64,000 nucleotides of DNA, taken from contig NZ_JARUBN010000001.1 in assembly GCF_029626265.1 (NCBI RefSeq), positions 1,550,001 through 1,614,000 on the forward strand, given 5' to 3'. Position 1 is the first letter of the stretch; each line of letters opens with the position of its first letter. The stretch comes from Micromonospora sp. WMMD1102 (GTDB lineage Bacteria > Actinomycetota > Actinomycetes > Mycobacteriales > Micromonosporaceae). The notes below the pieces were generated by a model. The model had not been told where the DNA came from. It ran no database searches and saw nothing but the letters and a program-made list of their open reading frames with translations. This document shows, in pieces, positions 1 through 10,790 of the stretch. The position numbers and the translations under genes were made by a program.

Positions 1-546
1 CTCCATCCGGAGGATTCCGTCGGTGAGCCCGGTGCCGGCGGTCGGGTCGATGACGAACCCGTCCATCCGGGACGGAGCTTTCTCCGCCTGGCCGGGCGGG
101 TACGGATCGGGGTCGGTGGGTCGGGGCGGCTCGGGCCCGTCCGGCCCTATCCGGATGAACGGTTGGGCGCGGATGATCCGGTATCGGCGGCCGTTGACGG
201 TGAGGTCGTCGACGGGTTCCCAGTCGAGCAGTTCGTACGCGGTTTCGCATTCGGCACGCTCGGTCGCGTTCTCGGAAGTGTCCGGTGTCTCGCTGTGCCG
301 CGTGCGGAGGTGGTGGGCGAGGCTGTCCCGGGCGTACTGCGGCTCTTCGGCGTCGAGCCGGATGATCCGCCACCGACCGGCATCCAGTTCTTCGGCGAGG
401 CCGAAGACCGGGGCACCCCACATGGTCTTGGGGTAGGCGAGCGAGCGACGTCGGGCGTCGTCCTCGGAGATCATCGAGACGGGGTCGTCCGGCTGCTCGA
501 TTTTGATCAGCAGGTGATCAGGCACCGACCTGTCGTGATTGGCCAT
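1..546 (-). CDS. DUF5954 family protein (3' end cut by window edge)
   Basis: The frame is open from an ATG at 546 to the window edge, giving at least 182 residues beginning MANHDRSVPDHLLIKIEQPD. It carries the DUF5954 pattern as I know it from Streptomyces: an acidic start, a WRIIRLDAEEPQYARDSL segment, then a VNGRRYRIIRAQPFIRIGPDG block followed by a Pro/Asp-rich stretch. The function of the family is unknown and it appears soluble and cytoplasmic. The gene is divergent from truB, with a 228-base gap between the starts. A weak CACAAT box six bases before the ATG would fit a leaderless start. The C-terminus lies outside the window. Confidence 0.72.
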   Translation of the reverse strand, partial: MANHDRSVPDHLLIKIEQPDDPVSMISEDDARRRSLAYPKTMWGAPVFGLAEELDAGRWRIIRLDAEEPQYARDSLAHHLRTRHSETPDTSENATERAECETAYELLDWEPVDDLTVNGRRYRIIRAQPFIRIGPDGPEPPRPTDPDPYPPGQAEKAPSRMDGFVIDPTAGTGLTDGILRME

Positions 547-774
547 GTACGCATTGTGTTACCACGGGCGCCGGAACAGGGCTCCGCCACCACCACAGTT
601 CTGCACAGATTTCGGCGTTTCGCCACGACGCTCCACAGCTGCCGGCAACGGGCTCCTCGAATCTGAGCATCGTCGCGCCGGGGCAGAGCCCCGTATCGAT
701 CCCGAGCCGGGACCCCAGTCCGGGTCGAGGGCGCCCTGCCGGTGCACCGCCGGGCTCTGGCAGGCTGGTATCCC

Positions 775-1668
775 GTGAGCGCTGACGGTCTGATCGTGGT
801 CGACAAGCCCGGCGGCATGACGTCGCACGACGTGGTGGCCCGGATCCGCCGGCTGGCCCGGACCCGCCGGGTCGGGCACGGCGGCACCCTGGACCCGATG
901 GCCACCGGCGTGCTGGTGATCGGGGTCGGCCGGGCGACCCGGCTGCTGACGTACGTGATCGGGGCCGGCAAGAGCTACACCGCGACGATCCGGCTCGGCC
1001 AGTCGACGGTGACCGACGACGCCGAGGGCGAGGTGGTCGGCACCGCCGACGCCGCCGGGGTCACCGAGGAGGCGGTGCGCGCCGCCGTGCTGCCGCTGAC
1101 CGGCGAGATCGACCAGGTGCCGAGCGCGGTGAGCGCGATCAAGATCGACGGGCAGCGCGCCTACAAGCGGGTACGCGACGGCGAGGCGGTCGAGTTGGCC
1201 GCGCGTCGGGTCACCGTCTCCCGCCTCGACGTACTCGACCTTCGGCGCGACACCGTCGACGGGGCGGCGGTGCTGGACGTGGACGTGGCGGTGGACTGCT
1301 CCTCCGGGACGTACATCCGGGCGCTGGCCCGGGATCTCGGGGCCGCGCTCGGGGTCGGCGGGCACCTGACCGCGCTGCGGCGCACCGCGGTGGGCGGGTT
1401 CACCCTGGCCGAGGCGGCGACCCTGCCGCAGCTCGCGGACCGGTCCCCGGATGTGGTGAACCTCACGGTCGAGGCGGCGGCCCGGCGGTTCTTCCCGCAG
1501 CGGCAGGCCAGCATCGACGAGGCCAAGGTGCTCTCGCACGGCGGCCCGCTCGACCCGGCCGGCATCGTCGGGCCGTACGCGGTTTTCGGCCCCGAGGGCG
1601 GCCTGATCGCCATCGTCAGCGACCGGGACGGCCGGGCCCGGGCGGAGATCGTGCTCGCCCCGGCCTGA
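775..1668 (+). CDS. truB: tRNA pseudouridine(55) synthase TruB
   Basis: TruB isomerises U55 in the T-loop of tRNAs to pseudouridine. The predicted 297-residue protein begins (GTG)SADGLIVVDKPGGMTSHDVV and has the motif GGTLDPMATG with the catalytic Asp near residue 40. A GKSYTATIRLG strand and a C-terminal PUA-like region follow, and the length is typical. I preferred the GTG at 775 to an in-frame codon 33 bases upstream because family members begin directly before the GLxVVDKP block. It heads the truB-ribF-rpsO-pnp run that is conserved in actinobacteria, where rbfA commonly precedes it; here the upstream neighbour is the DUF5954 gene instead. Confidence 0.95.
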   Translation: MSADGLIVVDKPGGMTSHDVVARIRRLARTRRVGHGGTLDPMATGVLVIGVGRATRLLTYVIGAGKSYTATIRLGQSTVTDDAEGEVVGTADAAGVTEEAVRAAVLPLTGEIDQVPSAVSAIKIDGQRAYKRVRDGEAVELAARRVTVSRLDVLDLRRDTVDGAAVLDVDVAVDCSSGTYIRALARDLGAALGVGGHLTALRRTAVGGFTLAEAATLPQLADRSPDVVNLTVEAAARRFFPQRQASIDEAKVLSHGGPLDPAGIVGPYAVFGPEGGLIAIVSDRDGRARAEIVLAPA

Positions 1669-1690
1669 GCGCGTGTTCGCCCCGGCCTGA

Positions 1691-1753
1691 ACGCGTCCGC
1701 GCGGCGGGGCGACGCGTCCGCGCGGCGGGGCGACGCGTCCGCGCGGCGGGGCG
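1691..1753. repeat. Three tandem 21-bp repeats between truB and ribF
   Basis: The unit ACGCGTCCGCGCGGCGGGGCG occurs three times head to tail at 1691, 1712 and 1733. Just before it, CGCCCCGGCCTGA, which includes the truB stop, occurs twice (1656-1668 and 1678-1690), so the end of truB looks partly duplicated. The array is intergenic, yet its period is a multiple of three. Confidence 0.9.
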
Positions 1754-1794
1754 ACGACGGACGGCAGGAACGGCAGGAGAGGGAGCGGGTCAGG

Positions 1795-2742
1795 ATGCAG
1801 CGGTGGCGGGGGTACCACGGGGCGCCGGTCGGCTGGGGCCGTTCGGTGGTCACCATCGGGGTCTTCGACGGGATACACCAGGGGCACCAGGCGATCATCG
1901 GGCACGCCGTGAAGCGGGCCCGGGACATGGGCGTGCAGTCGGTGGTGGTCACCTTCGACCCGCACCCCGCCGAGGTGGTCCGGGCCGGCTCACATCCGGC
2001 GGTACTCACCGAACCGGCCCGCAAGGCGGAGCTGATCGAGGCACTCGGGGTGGACGTACTCTGCGTCGTGCCGTTCACCCCGGACTTCTCCCGGCTCTCG
2101 CCGGAGGCGTTCGTGCACGACGTACTCGTGGAGCAGTTGCACGCCGCGCTGGTGGTGGTGGGGGAGAACTTCCGGTTCGGCCACCGGGCCGCCGGGGACG
2201 TGGCGCTGCTGGAGCGGCTCGGCCGTACCTTCGGCTTCGGGGTCGAGGGCGCGCCGCTGGTCGCCGACGCGGAGACGGTCTTCTCGTCCACCTACATCCG
2301 GGCCTGCGTCGCCGCCGGTGACGTCACCGCCGCGGCGGCGGCGCTGGGCCGGCCACACCGGCTGGAGGGTGTGGTGGTCCGGGGCGACCAGCGGGGGCGG
2401 GAGATCGGCTTCCCCACCGCCAACCTGCTCTGCCACCGCTATGCGGCGGTGCCGGCGGACGGCATCTACGCGGCCTGGCTGATCCGCCGGGGCGGCGGTC
2501 CGGCCGGGAACGGCGGGCAGCGGCTCCCCGCCGCCGTGTCGATCGGCACGAACCCGACCTTTTCCGGCCGGGAGCGCCGGATCGAGGCGTACGTGCTGGA
2601 CTTCACCGGCGATCTCTACGGTGAGCGACTTGCCCTGGACTTCGTGGCGTACCTGCGGGAAACGCGCAGCTACGAGGGGATCGAACCGCTTGTCGCGCAG
2701 ATCAACGCGGACGTCGAGCAGACCCGGGAACTGCTCGGTTGA
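1795..2742 (+). CDS. ribF: Bifunctional riboflavin kinase / FAD synthetase RibF
   Basis: The 315-residue protein phosphorylates riboflavin to FMN and adenylylates FMN to FAD in the cytoplasm. The N-terminal nucleotidyltransferase domain has the VVTIGVFDGIHQGHQ signature (residues about 18-32). The C-terminal flavokinase domain shows the GFPTANL motif near residue 205 and a FSGRERRIEAYVLDF stretch. An AGGAGAGGGAG purine tract 10-20 bases upstream supports the ATG at 1795. It follows truB across the 21-bp repeats, as in other actinobacteria. The length is standard and both domains are complete. Confidence 0.96.
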   Translation: MQRWRGYHGAPVGWGRSVVTIGVFDGIHQGHQAIIGHAVKRARDMGVQSVVVTFDPHPAEVVRAGSHPAVLTEPARKAELIEALGVDVLCVVPFTPDFSRLSPEAFVHDVLVEQLHAALVVVGENFRFGHRAAGDVALLERLGRTFGFGVEGAPLVADAETVFSSTYIRACVAAGDVTAAAAALGRPHRLEGVVVRGDQRGREIGFPTANLLCHRYAAVPADGIYAAWLIRRGGGPAGNGGQRLPAAVSIGTNPTFSGRERRIEAYVLDFTGDLYGERLALDFVAYLRETRSYEGIEPLVAQINADVEQTRELLG

Positions 2743-2769
2743 GCTGGTGCGCCCGGCTCCGGCGTGCCC

Positions 2770-2803
2770 TTGACTCGGCCGGGCCGGAGCAGGCTGGTAG
2801 CCT
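2770..2803 (+). promoter_or_regulatory. Possible rpsO promoter
   Basis: TTGACT (2770-2775) and TAGCCT (2798-2803) resemble -35 and -10 boxes. The 22-base spacer is longer than the usual 16-18, so the -35 assignment is doubtful. The -10 lies 123 bases before the rpsO ATG and would give an untranslated leader. Confidence 0.3.
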
Positions 2804-2926
2804 GACGGGAACGTCGGCTTACCGGCGTGGCCTCGCGTGCCTGCACGACGCCGCGGGTGCGAGGTCGCCCCGGCCCGGTCCACCGACCGGCCACGGGCGG
2901 ACACGACAATCCAGAAACAGGGAGAA

Positions 2927-3196
2927 ATGGCGCTCGACCAGGAGACCAAGGCCAAGATCCGCCAGGAGTACGCGACCGTCGAGGGTGACACCGGGTCGCC
3001 CGAGGTTCAGGTGGCGGTACTGACCAAGCGGATCGCCGACCTCACCGAGCACCTCAAGGTGCACAAGCACGACCACCACAGCCGTCGTGGTCTGCTGCTG
3101 CTGGTGGGTCGCCGTCGGCGGCTGCTCAACTACATGCAGAAGAAGGACATCAGCCGCTACCGGTCGCTCATCGAGCGGCTCGGCCTGCGGCGGTGA
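2927..3196 (+). CDS. rpsO: 30S ribosomal protein S15
   Basis: This is the 89-residue small-subunit protein that binds the central domain of 16S rRNA. It begins [20 protein letters not shown] and contains the hallmark [29 protein letters not shown] and [16 protein letters not shown] segments. The length matches the family. The start at 2927 is fixed by conservation and by the AGGGAGA ribosome site just upstream; longer in-frame reading would add non-conserved sequence. In many bacteria rpsO and pnp are co-transcribed, which fits the arrangement here. Confidence 0.98.
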   Translation: MALDQETKAKIRQEYATVEGDTGSPEVQVAVLTKRIADLTEHLKVHKHDHHSRRGLLLLVGRRRRLLNYMQKKDISRYRSLIERLGLRR

Positions 3197-3440
3197 TCTG
3201 AGCGGGGGAGCGGCCGTCCCGGTGCCGTCCCGGCGACGCGACGTCGTCGGCCCGGAACCCGGCCAGCCGCTCCACCCGCCCAGCTCGCAAACCCGTAACC
3301 AGGGGCCAGCGCGACCTCCCGATGGGAGCCGGTCGACGCACCGGTCCTCGGTAGTGGCCCCCGGGCCGGCCGGCACCGCCGGCGCCCCGGGCGCTTCGAT
3401 CGAAGACCGGTTGTCCGAGCAGCTCCGCTGGGCACGGTCC

Positions 3441-3462
3441 CGCGCCGGTGTGCACCGGCGCG
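3441..3462 (+). promoter_or_regulatory. Hairpin in the rpsO-pnp intergenic region
   Basis: The perfect inverted repeat CGCGCCGG-TGTGCA-CCGGCGCG can form a compact hairpin 48 bases before pnp. A second imperfect GC-rich inverted repeat lies near 3358-3392. In E. coli and Streptomyces the rpsO-pnp spacer carries an RNase III-processed stem-loop used for pnp control, so this is the best candidate here. The rest of this 313-base gap (3197-3509) shows no gene. Confidence 0.5.
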
Positions 3463-3509
3463 ACAGGGCAGTCGCGGGCGGCCCCCGATCGAAGGAGTGC
3501 TACCGCACC

Positions 3510-5900
3510 ATGACCGAAACGTCCAACCCCAACAGCAGCACGCTGGGCACCCAGCACCGCACCGCCGTGATCGACAACGGGTCCTTCGGCACCCGTGAGA
3601 TCACCTTCTCGACCGGGCGGCTCGCCAAGCAGGCCGCCGGTTCCGTCCTCGCCCAGCTCGGCGAGACCGTGGTCCTCTCCGCGACCACCGCGGGCAGGCA
3701 GCCGAAGGAGCAGTTCGACTTCTTCCCGCTCACCGTCGACGTCGAGGAGCGGATGTACGCGGCGGGCCGGATCCCCGGCTCGTTCTTCCGCCGCGAGGGG
3801 CGGCCGAGCGAGGACGCCATCCTCACCTGCCGACTGATCGACCGGCCGCTGCGCCCCTCGTTCGTCAAGGGGCTGCGCAACGAGGTGCAGGTCGTCGAGA
3901 CCGTGCTGGCGCTCGACCCGCAGCACCCGTACGACGTGGTGGCGATCAACGCCGCCTCGCTCTCCACCAAGCTCTCCGGCCTGCCGTTCTCCGGCCCGAT
4001 CGGGGCGACCCGGATGGCGCACGTGGACGGCCAGTGGGTCGCCTTCCCGACCGTCGAGGAGCTGTCCCGGGCCACCTTCGACATGGTGGTCGCCGGCCGG
4101 GCGCTGCCGGACGGCGACGTCGCGATCATGATGGTCGAGGCGGAGGCCACCGAGCACACCGTGGCGCTGGTCGCCGGTGGTGCCCCGGCGCCGACCGAGG
4201 AGGTCGTGGCGAGCGGCCTGGAGGCGGCCAAGCCGGCCATCCGGGAGCTGTGCCGGGCGCAGAGCGAGATCGCCGAGGTGGCGGCCAAGCCGGTCGCCGA
4301 CTTCCCGGTCTTCCTGGACTACTCCGACGACGTCTACGAGGCGGTCGCCGGGGTGGCCCGGGCCGAGATCGGCGAGGCGCTGAAGATCGCCGGCAAGGCG
4401 GACCGCGAAGAGGCGCTGGACCGGATCAAGGACCGGGTCGTCGAGCAGCTCTCCGGCGACTTCGAGGGCCGGGAAAAGGAACTCAGCGCGGCGTTCCGCT
4501 CGCTGAACAAGTCCGAGGTACGCGCCAGGGTGCTCCGCGAGCAGGTCCGGATGGACGGCCGCGGTCCCCGCGACATCCGGCCGCTGACCGCCGAGATCGC
4601 GGTGCTGCCCCGGGTGCACGGCTCGGCGCTCTTCGAGCGTGGCGAGACGCAGATCCTCGGCGTCACCACCCTGAACATGCTCCGGATGGAGCAGGCGCTG
4701 GACACCCTCTCCCCGGAGAAGACCAAGCGCTACATGCACAACTACAACTTCCCGCCGTACTCGACCGGTGAGACCGGCCGGGTGGGTGCGCCGAAGCGGC
4801 GCGAGATCGGGCACGGGGCGCTGGCCGAGCGGGCACTGATCCCGGTGCTGCCCAGCCGCGAGGAGTTCCCGTACGCGATCCGCCAGGTCTCCGAGGCGCT
4901 CGGCTCGAACGGCTCGACCTCGATGGGTTCGGTCTGCGCCTCCACCCTGGCGCTGCTGAGCGCCGGTGTGCCGCTGAAGGCGCCGGTCGCCGGCATCGCG
5001 ATGGGCCTGATCTCGGACGAGGTCGACGGCAAGACGCAGTACGTGACGCTCACCGACATCCTCGGTGCCGAGGACGCCTTCGGCGACATGGACTTCAAGG
5101 TCGCCGGCACCAGGGAGTTCGTCACCGCGCTCCAGCTCGACACCAAGCTGGACGGCATCCCGTCCGACGTGCTGGCGGCGGCGCTGCAGCAGGCGTACGA
5201 GGCGCGGCAGGTGATCCTCGGCGTGATGCAGGAGGCGATCGAGGGTCCGGCCACGATGTCGGACTACGCCCCCCGGGTGACCACGGTGCGGATTCCGGTC
5301 GACAAGATCGGCATGGTGATCGGGCCGAAGGGCCAGACCATCAACGCCATCCAGGACGAGACCGGCGCCGAGATCTCGATCGAGGACGACGGCACCATCT
5401 ACGTCGGGGCGACCAACGGCCCGTCGGCCGAGGCCGCGGTCGAGCGGATCAACGCGATCGCGAACCCGACGCTGCCGAAGGTCGGCGACAAGTTCCTCGG
5501 CACGGTGGTCAAGACCGCCGCGTTCGGTGCGTTCGTCTCGCTGCTGCCCGGCCGGGACGGCCTGCTGCACATCTCCAAGGTGGGCGACGGCAAGCGGGTC
5601 GAGCGGGTCGAGGACTTCCTCAACGTCGGCGACAAGGTCGAGGTGCAGATCGCCGACATCGACGCCCGGGGCAAGATCTACCTGGACAAGGTGCGGCCCG
5701 AGGGGGCGGAGGCGCCGGCCGAGGCGTCCGGCGGCGAGCGGCCGGCCGGCCGGGACCGCGGCGACCGGGGTCCGCGTGACCGCGGCGACCGGGACCGCGG
5801 CGACCGTGGCCCGAGCCGCGGCGACCGCGACGGTGGCGAGGGCGGCGGCGAGGGCGGTGGCGGCGACGCGCCGCGCCGTCGGCGCAACCGGCACAGCTGA
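3510..5900 (+). CDS. pnp: Polynucleotide phosphorylase / guanosine pentaphosphate synthetase
   Basis: This 796-residue 3'-5' exoribonuclease degrades RNA phosphorolytically; actinobacterial members are also reported to make pppGpp. Two RNase PH-like cores are visible (residues about 20-160 and 350-570), with [21 protein letters not shown] in the first and [17 protein letters not shown] in the second. A KH domain ([19 protein letters not shown], near 595) and an S1 domain ([21 protein letters not shown], near 665) follow. The tail is rich in RDRGDR repeats and would be disordered and RNA-binding. A GAAGGAG site at 3491 sets the ATG at 3510. Downstream is a strong hairpin. Confidence 0.97.
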   Translation: MTETSNPNSSTLGTQHRTAVIDNGSFGTREITFSTGRLAKQAAGSVLAQLGETVVLSATTAGRQPKEQFDFFPLTVDVEERMYAAGRIPGSFFRREGRPSEDAILTCRLIDRPLRPSFVKGLRNEVQVVETVLALDPQHPYDVVAINAASLSTKLSGLPFSGPIGATRMAHVDGQWVAFPTVEELSRATFDMVVAGRALPDGDVAIMMVEAEATEHTVALVAGGAPAPTEEVVASGLEAAKPAIRELCRAQSEIAEVAAKPVADFPVFLDYSDDVYEAVAGVARAEIGEALKIAGKADREEALDRIKDRVVEQLSGDFEGREKELSAAFRSLNKSEVRARVLREQVRMDGRGPRDIRPLTAEIAVLPRVHGSALFERGETQILGVTTLNMLRMEQALDTLSPEKTKRYMHNYNFPPYSTGETGRVGAPKRREIGHGALAERALIPVLPSREEFPYAIRQVSEALGSNGSTSMGSVCASTLALLSAGVPLKAPVAGIAMGLISDEVDGKTQYVTLTDILGAEDAFGDMDFKVAGTREFVTALQLDTKLDGIPSDVLAAALQQAYEARQVILGVMQEAIEGPATMSDYAPRVTTVRIPVDKIGMVIGPKGQTINAIQDETGAEISIEDDGTIYVGATNGPSAEAAVERINAIANPTLPKVGDKFLGTVVKTAAFGAFVSLLPGRDGLLHISKVGDGKRVERVEDFLNVGDKVEVQIADIDARGKIYLDKVRPEGAEAPAEASGGERPAGRDRGDRGPRDRGDRDRGDRGPSRGDRDGGEGGGEGGGGDAPRRRRNRHS

Positions 5901-5905
5901 TCGAC

Positions 5906-5952
5906 CGCGCCGCGCCGGCCGGGCCAGAGTGCGGCCCGGCCGGCGCGGCGCG
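5906..5952 (+). terminator. Long perfect GC hairpin after pnp
   Basis: The 20-base arm at 5906-5925 is exactly complementary to 5933-5952, with a seven-base loop AGAGTGC. It begins five bases after the pnp stop. There is no T-tract, as is common for actinobacterial hairpin terminators. It may equally protect the pnp 3' end. Confidence 0.75.
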
Positions 5953-6047
5953 CGCGGCAGGCGGACCCTTCTCCGGGTACGGCTGCCGCACCGTTGCAGG
6001 AGCGGCGTACGCCACGTGCGTCGACGTCGAGCGAGGAGCCAGTTCCG

Positions 6048-8290
<2,243 letters not shown>

Positions 8291-8293
<3 letters not shown>

Positions 8294-8340
8294 GGAAGGG
8301 CCCCCGCTTATCGTTTTCGGTGGTAGAAGGGCCCCCGCCT
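8291..8340. repeat. Direct copies of the GAAGGGCCCCC element
   Basis: GAAGGGCCCCCGC occurs at 8296-8308 and again, in the same orientation, at 8326-8338. The first copy begins as TAAGGAAGGGCCCCC and includes the dapB stop codon. The core matches both arms of the hairpin at 22969-23018, so this is a repeat family. Here the copies are direct, so no strong hairpin forms. Confidence 0.8.
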
Positions 8341-8355
8341 AACACCTGTGACAGC

Positions 8356-8928
8356 TCAGCCGGGTTCGGCGGCGAGTGAGACGTGCAGCCGGAGTTGCGG
8401 GACCAGCAGGTCGTCGACGTCCAGCGCCCGGGCGGCGCCGTCCGGCTCCCAGCCCGCACCGCCGAGGAACTTCCGGGTCGCGGCGTCGGCGTCGAACGCC
8501 CAGGCCACCGCCGTGTCGAAGCCGTCGGTACGCCACAGGTCGACGCTGGCGGCGAGCAGCCGGCTGCCGTGCCCGCGCCGTCCCCAGCGCGGCTCGACCA
8601 GCAGGTCGGTCACGGCGACCACAGCCGGACCGAGCGCCTCGGCCGGTTCCTGCGGGGCCAGCGCCTGCTCGTCGGGGGGCCCGGATGCGGCAAATCCCAC
8701 CAGATACGATTGTTCGGCCTGCTCGACGGCGACCAGGACGCGGTGCCGCTCGGAGGGTGGCGCCTCGACCGCCGCACTCCACCGGCGACCGAGCCACTCC
8801 TCGTCCAGGTTGTCGAGCACGTGCTTGGGCAGCATCCTGCGGTGCGCGGTCCGCCAGGTCGCGAGTTGGATGCGTGCGATCTCGCCGGCGTCTGACGGAC
8901 GCGCCGGGCGGACGTACCCGAGAGCCAT
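8356..8928 (-). CDS. GNAT family N-acetyltransferase
   Basis: The 190-residue protein is a predicted acetyl-CoA-dependent acetyltransferase of unknown substrate. It starts MALGYVRPARPSDAGEIARI, a typical GNAT first strand. The acetyl-CoA loop VEPRWGRRGHGSRLLAASVD lies near residue 119, followed by the WAFDADAATRKFLGGAGW segment of the C-terminal motif. I chose the ATG at 8928 because the first beta strand follows directly. It is convergent with dapB and divergent from the membrane glycosyltransferase gene, 35 bases apart start to start. Confidence 0.85.
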   Translation of the reverse strand: MALGYVRPARPSDAGEIARIQLATWRTAHRRMLPKHVLDNLDEEWLGRRWSAAVEAPPSERHRVLVAVEQAEQSYLVGFAASGPPDEQALAPQEPAEALGPAVVAVTDLLVEPRWGRRGHGSRLLAASVDLWRTDGFDTAVAWAFDADAATRKFLGGAGWEPDGAARALDVDDLLVPQLRLHVSLAAEPG

Positions 8929-8963
8929 GAGTGGGAAGCCTACGCAGGGTAGGGAGGGCGGTA

Positions 8964-10268
8964 ATGGCGCAGGGTGCCGGTTGGCGTACCCGGTACCAGG
9001 TGCTGTTCGTGATCGCACTGGCCGTACTGGTCGCCGGGTTCCTCTCCGTGGCCGCCGCCCGGCACGGCTTCTTCGATCTGCGGGTCTACTACGGGGCGCT
9101 GCACCACTGGGTACGCGCCGACGGCCAGATCTACGACTGGCTCAAGCCGGACAGCAAGTACGGCTTCACCTATCCGCCGTTCGCCGCGCTGGTGATGCTG
9201 CCGCTGGCGTACCTGAACTGGCCGGCGGCGATGGTGATCAGCGTCATCCTGACCGGGCTGGCCAGCGCGTTGCTGATCTGGTGGCTTGTCGACCCGATCG
9301 CCCGCCGGACGGGCTGGACCCGGTGGTTCACCCTGGCCGTCGCCCTCTGCCTGGCGGCGGCCTTCGAGCCGATGCGTGAGACGGTCAACTTCGGCCAGGT
9401 GAACATGCTGCTGCTCTTCCTGGTCGGCGCCGACCTGCTCTGGCTGGTCGCCCCGGTCACCCCGTTCGGGCGGCGGCTGCCGGAACGGTACCGCCGGTTC
9501 GCCGGGGTGGGGATCGGGCTGGCCACCGCGATCAAGCTGACCCCGGGAATCTTCATCGTCTACCTGCTGGTCACCGGGCGCTGGCGGGCGGCGCTGGTGG
9601 CCAGCGGCAGCGCCGCCGGGGCCACCCTGCTCGCCGCCGCGATCGCCCCGGACGCGTCCCGGGAGTTCTGGACCACCGCACTCTGGGACACCGACCGGGT
9701 CGGTTCGCTGTCCTTCATTTCGAACCAGTCCTGGCAGGGCGTGGTCGCCCGGCTGGACCCGGACCATCCGAACACGGTGCTCTGGCTGGCGCTGGTGGCG
9801 GCGACGGTGGCGGTCTGGATCTGGCGGGTACGGGCCACGGCGGCGGTCGGTGACGAGGCGACCGGGCTGGCCCTGACCGGTGTGGTGCAGAGCCTGGTCA
9901 GCCCGGTCACCTGGGTACACCACCTGGTCTGGTTGATCCCGGCGCTGATCCTGCTCGTCGACAACGCCTACGCGGCCCCGGCCGGGAGCGGGCGGCGGCG
10001 CTGGCTGCTGCGGTTCGCCGTCTTCGCCTACCTGGTGCTGATCAGTCGACTGGTCTGGGTCTGGGAGCGCCGTTTCGACGGCCTGCTCGGCTTCCTGGGC
10101 AGCAACTTCTATGTCTGGATCAGCGTCGCACTGCTGCTGGTGCTACCCGTGCGGGGGCCGAGCCAGCTCGCCGAGGCGGCCGGCGTAGCGGAGTTCGAGC
10201 AGCCCGAGCGGCGGCCGTCCCCCCGGCCGTTGCAGTTCGTAGGTCGACCGCTCGCCATCGGCGACTAG
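8964..10268 (+). CDS. GT87 / DUF2029-type membrane mannosyltransferase
   Basis: This 434-residue polytopic membrane protein resembles polyprenol-phosphomannose-dependent alpha-1,2-mannosyltransferases of lipoglycan synthesis. It shows an N-terminal membrane helix, the family block DLRVYYGALHHW with a catalytic-type Asp, the YGFTYPPFAALVMLPLAYL segment, the NFGQVNMLLLFLVGADLLW block and several later membrane helices. AGGGAGGG at 8951-8958 fixes the ATG at 8964. The last ~41 residues after LLLVLPVRGP look non-conserved and run antisense to the coding end of the next gene. The acceptor cannot be told from sequence. Confidence 0.87.
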   Translation: MAQGAGWRTRYQVLFVIALAVLVAGFLSVAAARHGFFDLRVYYGALHHWVRADGQIYDWLKPDSKYGFTYPPFAALVMLPLAYLNWPAAMVISVILTGLASALLIWWLVDPIARRTGWTRWFTLAVALCLAAAFEPMRETVNFGQVNMLLLFLVGADLLWLVAPVTPFGRRLPERYRRFAGVGIGLATAIKLTPGIFIVYLLVTGRWRAALVASGSAAGATLLAAAIAPDASREFWTTALWDTDRVGSLSFISNQSWQGVVARLDPDHPNTVLWLALVAATVAVWIWRVRATAAVGDEATGLALTGVVQSLVSPVTWVHHLVWLIPALILLVDNAYAAPAGSGRRRWLLRFAVFAYLVLISRLVWVWERRFDGLLGFLGSNFYVWISVALLLVLPVRGPSQLAEAAGVAEFEQPERRPSPRPLQFVGRPLAIGD

Positions 10269-10718
10269 TCCGGCCCGCTCGTAGAACCGGCGGGCCCGGA
10301 GGTTGCCGGCGAGCACCCAGAGCCGCAGCTCGGTCCAGCCGAGGGCGGTCAGCTCGGCGACGGAGGCGGCCAGCAGGCGCCGGCCCACTCCGGCACCCCA
10401 GCGGCCGGGCCGGACGTAGAGGCCGAGGATCTCGGCGTACCGGTGGTCGAGGCGGTCCGGGTCCTGTTCGATCCGGTACGGCCCGGCGGTGCAGAAGCCG
10501 AGCACCCCGCCGTCGACGTCCCGGGCCACCAGGGTCCGGAACGGGTGGTCGGGCTCGGCGGTGCCGAGGTCGCGGCGGCGCTGTGCCCAGGCGGCGACGT
10601 TCAGCCGGGCCAGCACCTCGGCGGGCATGAGTTCGGCGTACCCCGCCTGCCAGCTCCGCACGTGCACCTCGGCGATGGCCGGGGCGTCGTCGGGAAGCTC
10701 GGGACTGATAGCTGGCAC
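10143..10718 (-). CDS. GNAT family N-acetyltransferase
   Basis: This 191-residue protein begins MPAISPELPDDAPAIAEVHV and carries the acetyl-CoA site VRPGRWGAGVGRRLLAASV and the C-terminal WVLAGNLRARRFYERAGL block, both standard for GNAT enzymes. The substrate is unknown. Its 3' end overlaps the mannosyltransferase gene by 126 bases in antisense orientation. The conserved motifs on this strand show that it is the constrained one in the overlap. It is divergent from the YcaQ-type gene. Confidence 0.88.
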   Translation of the reverse strand: MPAISPELPDDAPAIAEVHVRSWQAGYAELMPAEVLARLNVAAWAQRRRDLGTAEPDHPFRTLVARDVDGGVLGFCTAGPYRIEQDPDRLDHRYAEILGLYVRPGRWGAGVGRRLLAASVAELTALGWTELRLWVLAGNLRARRFYERAGLVADGERSTYELQRPGGRPPLGLLELRYAGRLGELARPPHG

Positions 10719-10775
10719 ATGACGGTTTTATCCGGTTCCGGCGGTCAGGTCCAGCACGGTGTCGGACCTATCGGC

Positions 10776-10781
10776 TAGGGT
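10776..10781 (+). promoter_or_regulatory. -10 box of the YcaQ-type gene
   Basis: TAGGGT ends nine bases before the ATG at 10791, with no ribosome site in between, suggesting a leaderless or nearly leaderless mRNA. Confidence 0.45.
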
Positions 10782-10790
10782 CCTACAGCG

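Noticed and set aside
1691..1753. Three 21-bp repeats considered as a CRISPR remnant
   Set aside because: The copies are contiguous with no spacers and there are no cas genes; this is a simple tandem repeat.
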